Source of the DNA: Streptomyces lydicus | GTDB lineage: Bacteria; Actinomycetota; Actinomycetes; Streptomycetales; Streptomycetaceae | Assembly: GCF_000717345.1 (NCBI RefSeq) | Contig: NZ_JNZA01000051.1 | Span: forward strand, 1-39,313 | Direction of reading: 5' to 3' | DNA length: 39,313 nucleotides | Shown: positions 33,246 through 39,313 of the stretch, piece by piece | Position numbering within the stretch: the first letter of the stretch is position 1 | Layout of the letters: each line of letters opens with the position of its first letter | The notes under the pieces: model-generated | Told to the model about the DNA's origin: nothing | Seen by the model: the letters and a program-made list of their open reading frames with translations, nothing else | Databases searched by the model: none | Translations under genes and position numbers: made by a program

Positions 33246-36115
33246 CCGGCCCTCCTGAGGGAGACGAGATCGGCAAGTTCGGCATCGGACAGTTCGGTGA
33301 GCGCGGTCTCTCCCCCGGACAGCACGGCGTCGGCCAGCGCCCGTTTGGCACCGAGGAGCTGGGCGATGTTGTCCTCGACGGTGCCTTCGGCGATCAGCCG
33401 GTGGACCTGGACGGGCTGGGTCTGGCCGATGCGGTAGGCGCGGTCGGTGGCCTGTTCCTCCACCGCCGGGTTCCACCAGCGGTCGTAGTGGATCACGTGG
33501 CCGGCGCGGGTGAGGTTCAGCCCGGTGCCGGCCGCCTTGAGGGAGAGCAGGAAGACCGGGGCCTGTCCGGACTGGAAGCGGTCGACCATCTTCTCCCGTT
33601 CGGCGACGGGGGTACCGCCGTGCAGCAGCTGGGTGGGGATGCCGCGCGCGGCGAGGTGCTTCTCCAGCAGCCGCGCCATCCCCACGTACTGGGTGAAGAC
33701 CAGCGTCGCGCCGCCCTCGGCGAGGATGGTGTCCAGGAGTTCGTCGAGGAGTTCGAGCTTCCCGGAGCGGGCGGCCAGGCCCGGTGCGGCCTCCTTGAGG
33801 TACTGCGCGGGGTGGTTGCAGATCTGCTTGAGGGCGGTGAGCAGCTTCATGACCAGGCCGCGGCGCGCCATGCCTTCGGCTGCCTCGATCCGGGCGAGGG
33901 TTTCGCGGACGACAGCCTGGTACAGCGCGGCCTGTTCGCGCCCCAGCGCCACCGGGTGGTCGGTCTCGGTCTTCGGCGGAAGCTCGGGAGCGATCCCGGG
34001 GTCGGACTTCTTGCGGCGCAGGATGAACGGACGCACCAGCCTGGCCAGCCGTTCGGCGGCCTCCGGGTCCTCGCCGCCTTCGACCTCCCGGGCGTGCAGC
34101 GCGCGGAACGTCTTGAGCGGGCCGAGGAGTCCGGGGGTCGTCCAGTCCAACAGGGCCCACAGCTCGGAGAGGTTGTTCTCCACGGGCGTGCCGGTGAGGG
34201 CGATCCGCGCGGGGGCCTTGAGGCCGCGCAGTGCCTTGGCGGTCGAGGAGCGCGGGTTCTTCACGTGCTGGGCCTCGTCGGCGACCACCCAGGCCCAACG
34301 CCGCGCGGCCAGTTGGGTGGCGCTGCTGCGCATCGTGCCGTAGGTGGTCAGGACGAACCCGCCGTCCAGGTCGTCGAGGCTGCGGCCGGCACCGTGGTAC
34401 CGCCGTACGGGCGTGCCGGGGGCGAACCGCTCGATCTCGCGCTGCCAGTTGCCGAGGAGGGAGGCGGGGCACACCACGAGAACCGGTTCGGTGGGCCGCC
34501 GGTGCAGGTGGAGCGCGATGACGGTGATCGTCTTGCCCAGCCCCATGTCGTCGGCGAGGCAGCCGCCCAGGCCGAGGGACGTCATGGTGTCGAGCCAGGC
34601 CATGCCGCGCAGTTGGTAGTCGCGGAGCGTCGCACGCAGTCCGGGGGGCTGGGGTACCGGGGCCGCTTCCGTGGTGAGCCGGGCGCGCAGCGCGGCGAGC
34701 GCCCCGAGGGGCACCACCTCGACCTGCTCGCCGTCGACCTCCGCGGTGCCGTTGAGCGTCGCGGCGAGGGCGTCGACCGGCTCCAGATAGCCCAGTTCGC
34801 GCTTACGGGCCTTACGAACGAGCCCGGGGTCGACCAGGACCCACTGGTCGCGCAGCCGGACCACCGGCCGGTGCGCCTCGGCGAGGGCGTCCATCTCCGC
34901 CTCCGTCAGCGGCGCCCCGTCCATCGCGACCTGCCAGCGGAACTGGAGCAGTTCACGCGTGTCGAAGAAGCCGAACCCGTCGGCCGCCGAGCCCGGCGCC
35001 GGGCGCAGCACCGCCGACGCGGTCAGGCCGCGGGCCAGCTCCTTGGGCCAGTGGACAGCCACCCCGGCGGCGCCCAGCCGGGGGGCGGCCTCCCCCAGCA
35101 GCTCGTACAACTCGTCCTCGCCGAGCGGCAGTACGTCGGGCACCGGCCGGTCCAGCAGGCGGGTGAGAGGGTCCCAGACGCGGGCGGCGCGGCGCAGGGC
35201 CAGGAGGGTGTCGACGCGGGAGCGCGGCCCGAAGTGGTCGGAGCCCTCGCCCTCCCACAGGGCGCTGGCGTCGGTGACCAGGGTGGGGTCGGTGAGGCTG
35301 TGCACCTGCAGGACGGCGGCCGCGGCGCGGCGGTCGTCGGCCTCGCCCGCCCGGTGCTCCTCGCGGGAGTCGAAGAGCTGGTGCGGCGCGAGGTCGAGGC
35401 GCAGGGAGAGCCGTACGCCGGCGTCGACACCGGCCGCGACCTCCGCGGCCCATTCCCGCGCCCGGGGAAGGCGCTGCGGCTCGCTCGCGGCGAACGGGGC
35501 GCCGGCGACGAGCCCGGCGGCCGGTGTGCGGGGCAGCGCGTCGACGACCGCGTCCACGAAGAGCCGGACCAGGGCCGCAGGGTCGTGGAGTTGGAGCGGG
35601 CGGCTGCCGGTGAGCGGCACCGGGTACGCCTCCGCGGGCATGGCGGCGGCGATGGCACGCAGGTGCGCGATGTCTTCGGGGTCGAGGGGACCGGCGCGCC
35701 ACGCGTCGGCGTCGTCGGCGGTCAGCCCCGGCAGCAGTCTGCCGCGCGCGGCGAGGTGCAGGGCGTGGTGGGTCGCGGCTCCCCAGCACGCGGCCGCCGG
35801 GTCGGCGGCCGGGTCGTGTCGGGCCCGGAGCAGCAGCGGGACGGCCTCGGCCAGCGGAAGCAGCAGCGCCGGCACCGTACGGCTGCGGGCGCCGTTGCCG
35901 TGCCGTCGCGCGACGGTCAGCCGCGCCGGTTCCGCGCCGCCGCCCACCTGCGGTGCCCCTGCCGCGCTCCCCGTGCTCCCGGCGTCGGGAAGCGGCCCGC
36001 CGTCGGGCCGCCAGAGGCCGATCTTGCCGGCGCGGGGCGGCTGGGCGGGGAGGAAGGCCACGGCACAGCGGACCGCGGCGTCGGCGGTCTCCCCGCCGTC
36101 CCACTGCCCGGTCAT
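33242..36115 (-). CDS. SNF2-family DNA-dependent ATPase
   Basis: A 957-residue double-stranded-DNA translocase. The C-terminal half has all SNF2 motifs: ADDMGLGKTITVIAL (I), VLVVCPASLLGNW (Ia), VVADEAQHVKN (II, DEAQ), ALTGTPVENNLSELW (III), LVFTQYVGMARLLEKHL (IV), SLKAAGTGLNLTRA (V) and QATDRAYRIGQTQPV (VI). The N-terminal 450 residues form the bacterial SNF2-associated region. ATG 36115 (MTGQWDGGE) has CAGGGGAC upstream; the frame continues to 36322 through a Gly/Arg-rich stretch that looks untranslated. It heads an operon with the SWIM and helicase-associated genes. A near match to the damage promoter lies at 36376-36398. Members of this class act in repair or remodelling of protein-DNA complexes; its exact job is unknown. 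Confidence 0.93.
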   Translation of the reverse strand: MTGQWDGGETADAAVRCAVAFLPAQPPRAGKIGLWRPDGGPLPDAGSTGSAAGAPQVGGGAEPARLTVARRHGNGARSRTVPALLLPLAEAVPLLLRARHDPAADPAAACWGAATHHALHLAARGRLLPGLTADDADAWRAGPLDPEDIAHLRAIAAAMPAEAYPVPLTGSRPLQLHDPAALVRLFVDAVVDALPRTPAAGLVAGAPFAASEPQRLPRAREWAAEVAAGVDAGVRLSLRLDLAPHQLFDSREEHRAGEADDRRAAAAVLQVHSLTDPTLVTDASALWEGEGSDHFGPRSRVDTLLALRRAARVWDPLTRLLDRPVPDVLPLGEDELYELLGEAAPRLGAAGVAVHWPKELARGLTASAVLRPAPGSAADGFGFFDTRELLQFRWQVAMDGAPLTEAEMDALAEAHRPVVRLRDQWVLVDPGLVRKARKRELGYLEPVDALAATLNGTAEVDGEQVEVVPLGALAALRARLTTEAAPVPQPPGLRATLRDYQLRGMAWLDTMTSLGLGGCLADDMGLGKTITVIALHLHRRPTEPVLVVCPASLLGNWQREIERFAPGTPVRRYHGAGRSLDDLDGGFVLTTYGTMRSSATQLAARRWAWVVADEAQHVKNPRSSTAKALRGLKAPARIALTGTPVENNLSELWALLDWTTPGLLGPLKTFRALHAREVEGGEDPEAAERLARLVRPFILRRKKSDPGIAPELPPKTETDHPVALGREQAALYQAVVRETLARIEAAEGMARRGLVMKLLTALKQICNHPAQYLKEAAPGLAARSGKLELLDELLDTILAEGGATLVFTQYVGMARLLEKHLAARGIPTQLLHGGTPVAEREKMVDRFQSGQAPVFLLSLKAAGTGLNLTRAGHVIHYDRWWNPAVEEQATDRAYRIGQTQPVQVHRLIAEGTVEDNIAQLLGAKRALADAVLSGGETALTELSDAELADLVSLRRAG

Positions 36116-36375
36116 ACCGTCGTCCCCTGCCCTCTGTTCCGTCGTCCGTCGGTCTCGCCGCCCCGGCCGGGCCTGCCGCACCCGGCCCGCCGGTCCGCGC
36201 CCGACCTGCGAGTCTACGGCCGTATGCACGGCCTCTCCCGCGCCTCCCGAGCCCCCTGCATCGCCTCCGCCTCCCCGTGTCTCTCCGTTGCCGCGTCTCT
36301 GCCATGCCTGCGTATCCGCCATGTCCGCGTCGCCGGGTCGCTCCGGCGACGCCGCAGCGGCTTCGCGTGATGTCG

Positions 36376-36398
36376 ATGGAAGCAGACGGCACTGACAA
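36376..36398 (-). promoter_or_regulatory. Near match to DNA-damage promoter upstream of SNF2 operon
   Basis: On the minus strand TTGTCAGTG (36398-36390) is perfect and is followed after eight bases by TTCCAT (36381-36376), which differs from TANNNT at the second base. The A at that position is the most conserved base of a -10 box, so activity is uncertain. The leader to ATG 36115 would be about 250 nt. Confidence 0.45.
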
Positions 36399-36439
36399 CG
36401 CCTCCCCGCCGGCGCTTTCCGCCGCGCACAGCACCGGAG

Positions 36440-36448
36440 TTATCCACA
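36440..36448 (+). other. Single consensus DnaA box
   Basis: TTATCCACA is a perfect classical DnaA box in the 432-bp region between the divergent SNF2 and UvrD-like genes. No cluster of further boxes was seen, so this is not an origin; it may be chance or a DnaA-responsive promoter element. Confidence 0.4.
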
Positions 36449-36494
36449 GGCCACGAAAAAACTTCTCGCACTCAGCACGCGATCGATTACATTC

Positions 36495-36509
36495 AGTGAC
36501 ACATTCACT
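36495..36509. promoter_or_regulatory. Inverted repeat upstream of UvrD-like gene
   Basis: AGTGA-CACAT-TCACT is a 5-bp inverted repeat around five bases in a locally AT-rich stretch, 38 bp before ATG 36548. It is a candidate operator of the helicase gene. The rest of 36116-36547 shows no gene. Confidence 0.35.
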
Positions 36510-36547
36510 CTCAGTAACCACCCAACGTCAGCAAGGAGACACACGCC

Positions 36548-38101
36548 ATGCACACCCCCCACCGACCCCGCCCCCGGCCCCAGCCCCTTGCACCTGCCCA
36601 CGCCCACCACCCCACCCCCGAACAGCACGCCGCGGCAGAGGCTTTCTCGAACGGCTCGCATCTGGTGATCCAGGCCGGCGCCGGGACAGGAAAGACCACG
36701 ACGCTCGCGATGCTCGCGCACTCCGCACGACGCCAGGGCCGGCTCGGTCGATATATCGCCTTCAACAGGGCGGTCGCCCGCCACGCCGCCCGGCGGTTCC
36801 CCGCCGAGGTCGCCTGCACCACCGCACACGCCCTCGCCTACACCGCCGTCGGCAGGAGATACCAGGCACGGATGAATGCCCCTCGGCAAGCAGGCTGGCG
36901 CACAGGCGCGGCCCTGGGCATCGACGACGGCATGTGCGTGCGCATCGGCCCACGGAAGGTCAACAACAAGGCGCTGTCTTCCACCGTCCTGCGCACGGTG
37001 ACCCGCTTCTGCCAGTCGGCCGACAGGGAGATCGCCGCCCACCACGTCCCGCCCCTGCGCGGAGCCGAATCCGCCCCACTGCACACCCAGCTCACCGGCC
37101 TCGTCCTTCCCTACGCCCGCAAAGCGTGGGAGGACCTCCAGCATCCGGATCACGGCGCGATCCGCTTCGAGCACGACCACTACCTGAAGATGTGGGCGCT
37201 GAGCGACCCGCTCATCCCGGCGGACTTCCTGCTCCTCGACGAGGCGCAGGACACCAACCCCGTGGTCGAGCAGGTCTTCACGGCTCAGCGCGACCACGCG
37301 CAGCTGGTGCTGGTCGGGGACTCCGCACAAGCCATCTACGGGTGGCGCGGTGCGCGTGACGTCATGACCGGCTTCGACGGCCGCCAGCTCAGCCTCTCCC
37401 GGTCCTTCCGTTTCGGCCCCGCGCTGGCCGCCGAGGCGAACCGCTGGTTGCAGATCGTCGACGCGCCGATCCGGCTGACCGGTTCACCGTCCCTGCGCAC
37501 GGAGTTACGCGGCACCCGGACCCCGGAGGCGATCCTGTGCCGGACGAACGCGGGAGCGATGGTCGAGGTGATACGGCAGCTGGACGCCGGCCGCCGGGTG
37601 GCCCTCGCAGGCGGCGGCGCGTCACTGAGCGCCCTCGCACGGGCCGCACACGCCCTGGAGCACGGACGCCGCGCCGCCCACCCCGAGCTGACGCTCTTCG
37701 CGAGCTGGGCGGAGCTACGCGAATACGCCGAGTGCGATCCGGCGGGACGTGATCTCCTGCCCCTGGTGGAACTCGTCGATGAGCACGGCTCGCAGGCCCT
37801 TCTGCCGGCGCTCGACCGTCTCGCTCCCGAGGAATCCGCCGAGGTGACGGTCTCCACGGCGCATCGGGCCAAGGGCCGGGAATGGGCGAGCGTACGCATC
37901 GCAGACGACTTCACCGCCCCCGATGATCTCGACGAGCGCGACGAGGACGGAGCCCCCGTCCCCGGGCCGATCGACCTCGACGAGGCCCGCCTGGCCTACG
38001 TCGCGGTGACCCGCGCCCACTCCCTGCTCGACATCGGCGGCCTGTCCTGGATCAACACCCACCCCGCAGGCGACCCCCGCCCCACCGAAGCGAAGCCCTG
38101 A
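36548..38101 (+). CDS. UvrD-like superfamily 1 DNA helicase
   Basis: A 517-residue SF1A helicase, shorter than UvrD/PcrA (about 700). It resembles the compact UvrD-like group related to eukaryotic FBH1. Motifs in order: Q-motif-like region TPEQHAAAEAF, Walker A IQAGAGTGKTTTL, motif II LLLDEAQDTNP, motif III LVGDSAQAIYGWRGA, motif IV SRSFRFG, motif V VSTAHRAKGREW, motif VI AYVAVTRAHSLLDIG. The 2B-type inserts are reduced. AAGGAGA lies 9 nt before ATG 36548. A TTA codon at 37505-37507 makes it bldA-dependent, unusual for a repair helicase and suggesting expression late in growth. It is divergent from the SNF2 operon across a shared regulatory region. Confidence 0.9.
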   Translation: MHTPHRPRPRPQPLAPAHAHHPTPEQHAAAEAFSNGSHLVIQAGAGTGKTTTLAMLAHSARRQGRLGRYIAFNRAVARHAARRFPAEVACTTAHALAYTAVGRRYQARMNAPRQAGWRTGAALGIDDGMCVRIGPRKVNNKALSSTVLRTVTRFCQSADREIAAHHVPPLRGAESAPLHTQLTGLVLPYARKAWEDLQHPDHGAIRFEHDHYLKMWALSDPLIPADFLLLDEAQDTNPVVEQVFTAQRDHAQLVLVGDSAQAIYGWRGARDVMTGFDGRQLSLSRSFRFGPALAAEANRWLQIVDAPIRLTGSPSLRTELRGTRTPEAILCRTNAGAMVEVIRQLDAGRRVALAGGGASLSALARAAHALEHGRRAAHPELTLFASWAELREYAECDPAGRDLLPLVELVDEHGSQALLPALDRLAPEESAEVTVSTAHRAKGREWASVRIADDFTAPDDLDERDEDGAPVPGPIDLDEARLAYVAVTRAHSLLDIGGLSWINTHPAGDPRPTEAKP

Positions 38102-38212
38102 GAACCCGCCCAGGGCAAGCACAGCAAGCACAGCGCCCCGACACAGACACGACGATCAGAACGAGGAGAAAACACGCTGCAGAAATCACCCGGCTGAAAG
38201 GCGCAGCGGACA

Positions 38213-38230
38213 GGTGACTGCTTGGTCACC
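38213..38230. promoter_or_regulatory. Inverted repeat upstream of DUF6343 gene
   Basis: GGTGAC-TGCTTG-GTCACC is a perfect 6-bp inverted repeat around six bases, 28 bp upstream of the likely GTG start at 38258. It could be an operator or the terminal hairpin of the helicase transcript. Confidence 0.35.
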
Positions 38231-38257
38231 GGGGAGCATGCTGGAAGGAGGAGATGG

Positions 38258-38578
38258 GTGCCGATGCGTACGGGAGATGAGCCTGTTCACGCGCGCAGCC
38301 CGCTGAGAATCCGCTGCGGGCTGGCGCTCTGGGGCCTGCTGTGGGCCGTCGCCGGAGCCGTGGCCTTCGTGAACGTCGGGCGGCCGGAATGGGCCGCGGC
38401 CTGTGCCGCGCTGGCCATGGTGGCGGCCACGGACCTGGTCCTGGTGATCCGCCATATTCACCAGGGACCGCACTACCAGCCCGGCAGGAAAATACCGCCG
38501 TACGCACCCGACCGAGGCCGGAACGAGGCGTACGGCATACGCAAGAACACCGGCCACGGGCGCGGCACCGGGCCGTAG
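38258..38578 (+). CDS. DUF6343 family small membrane protein
   Basis: A 106-residue protein with two transmembrane helices: GLALWGLLWAVAGAVAFVNV and AAACAALAMVAATDLVLVI. These are followed by a cytosolic tail beginning RHIHQGPHYQPGRKIPPY. This layout and the opening MRTGDEPVHARSPLRIR are those I know from the streptomycete family DUF6343, which has no assigned function. GTG 38258 is preferred because AAGGAGGAG at 38245-38253 sits at ideal spacing; ATG 38264 two codons later is the alternative. It follows the UvrD-like gene by 157 bp and is convergent with the TPR gene. Confidence 0.8.
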   Translation: MPMRTGDEPVHARSPLRIRCGLALWGLLWAVAGAVAFVNVGRPEWAAACAALAMVAATDLVLVIRHIHQGPHYQPGRKIPPYAPDRGRNEAYGIRKNTGHGRGTGP

Positions 38579-38647
38579 GACCACGAGAGCACACTGGGCC
38601 CCAGCACGAAGGGCCGGGGACAGTTGGCTCGGTCCGCAGAGGCTGCC

Positions 38648-39040
38648 TCAGGGGTGCTGGTCACCGTCGTCTGCGTCATCGCGGGCGAAGCGTGCGGCCT
38701 GAAGGAACTCCGGCCGCGGTTCGAGGGCCGCTGCCAGCCGGAAGTGGCGCAGCGCTTCCTCAGGCCGGTTGGCACGCTCCAGGGTGCGGCCCAGCGCGAA
38801 GTGGGCGAAGGCGTTGTCCGGCTCACGCTCCAGCACGATCTGGAATTCGAGTTCAGCAGGTCGTAGTTGGGCGGCCAGGAAGAAGGCACGCGCGCGGAGC
38901 AGCCGGGCCGCGGTGTTCTCGGGGTGTGCGGTGATGACCGAGTCCAGCAGCTGGATCGCACCGCGCGGATCGCGGGCTGCCAACAGCTGCTCCGCGGCGC
39001 GGAAGTCGATGACATGCGTCTCGGGGCTGCTCTCGGGCAC
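38648..39040 (-). CDS. Tetratricopeptide repeat protein
   Basis: A 130-residue all-helical protein with about three TPR units: FRAAEQLLAARDPRGAIQLL, then NTAARLLRARAFFLAAQLRP and NAFAHFALGRTLERANRPEE, each with the typical Ala/Gly and Pro positions. It is a protein-interaction module with no catalytic part; similar small TPR proteins are common in Streptomyces. The GTG start at 39040 has GAGAGGAG upstream; the frame stays open to 39259 without support. Partner unknown. Confidence 0.85.
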   Translation of the reverse strand: MPESSPETHVIDFRAAEQLLAARDPRGAIQLLDSVITAHPENTAARLLRARAFFLAAQLRPAELEFQIVLEREPDNAFAHFALGRTLERANRPEEALRHFRLAAALEPRPEFLQAARFARDDADDGDQHP

Positions 39041-39313
39041 GGCCTGCTCCTCTCGGTCACCGTCGCATCTGCCGGCGCCACAGCCATCGGGGCATGCGTC
39101 AGCGACGGACCGTCGTACGGCGTTACCTGGGGCCACAACAAACCCTTCGGTCGCGGCATTCCCCGGCCGGCGCAGCCTCAACCGGGCCCGGCCCACGAGC
39201 CCGTGAACCGCCCCCGGCGGACCGGGCGCGCTCGGCCGGCGAGGGCAAGCCAAGCCCATGAGCCGGCGAGAGAGGCAAGCGTGAACGTGGAGGCGGTGGG
39301 GGCGGGGCGGGAG
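39041..39313. other. Right edge, no gene seen
   Basis: 273 bp upstream of the TPR gene. Apart from a short imperfect direct repeat (GCCGGCGAG...GCAAGC at about 39235-39250 and 39261-39279) nothing stands out. A gene may begin beyond the window. Confidence 0.4.

Noticed and set aside
31813..33351. Upstream extension of the helicase-associated gene
   Set aside because: That part is the SWIM gene read in another frame; ATG 31812 overlaps the SWIM stop in the usual ATGA manner.
33401..36370. 989-codon plus-strand frame
   Set aside because: Antisense to the SNF2 gene, whose motifs are complete.
36440..36448. Replication origin
   Set aside because: Only one DnaA box and no dnaA/dnaN genes nearby.

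Overview
This 39.3 kb window is chromosomal DNA of a high-GC actinomycete, almost certainly a Streptomyces. The supporting signs are very high G+C with strong third-position GC bias, many GTG starts, TTA codons confined to a few genes, a Tat-type Rieske lipoprotein, a mycothiol-dependent enzyme family, and a uvrA...terC-terD-terD...uvrB neighbourhood of the kind I remember from Streptomyces genomes (from memory, not checked). I see no tRNA, rRNA, CRISPR array, transposase or prophage gene.

Layout. 1-3.5 kb: repeat-rich left edge, a secreted papain-like protease plus a wall/membrane-anchored protein (minus strand), a DNA-binding regulator and a Rieske Tat lipoprotein. 3.6-5.9 kb: LacI regulator and PfkB sugar kinase, translationally coupled, behind a tandem LacI-type operator. 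6.0-9.1 kb: uvrA. 9.3-11.7 kb: divergent TetR regulator and FAD aromatic hydroxylase sharing an AT-rich operator. 11.9-13.3 kb: mycothiol-type DinB-fold enzyme and metallo-beta-lactamase-fold hydrolase. 13.4-17.5 kb: tellurite-resistance-type module of TerD, a large TerD protein with a degenerate FtsK-like part, and TerC behind a probable yybP-ykoY (Mn2+) riboswitch. 17.7-19.9 kb: uvrB. 20.5-22.7 kb: secreted glycerophosphodiesterase, O6-methylguanine methyltransferase, DUF1697. 22.7-29.8 kb: orphan PemK-like protein, WGR/beta-propeller protein, kinase-like protein without a P-loop, IclR regulator, quinone oxidoreductase, FAD oxidoreductase. 29.9-36.1 kb: three-gene operon (SNF2 ATPase, SWIM zinc-finger protein, helicase-associated protein), each pair overlapping by 4 nt, divergent from a UvrD-like helicase (36.5-38.1 kb). 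The right edge holds a DUF6343 membrane protein and a TPR protein.

The main theme is DNA repair. Three genes (uvrB, the methyltransferase gene and the WGR/propeller gene) carry perfect matches to the actinobacterial RecA-independent DNA-damage promoter (TTGTCRGTG-N8-TANNNT, linked to PafBC), and a near match lies upstream of the SNF2 operon. In two of them the predicted transcription start falls on the start codon, so the mRNAs should be leaderless. The WGR/propeller protein is therefore a good candidate for an uncharacterised DNA-damage factor. A second theme is the Ter/metal module, where the putative riboswitch can fold a 10-bp helix that hides the terC Shine-Dalgarno sequence.
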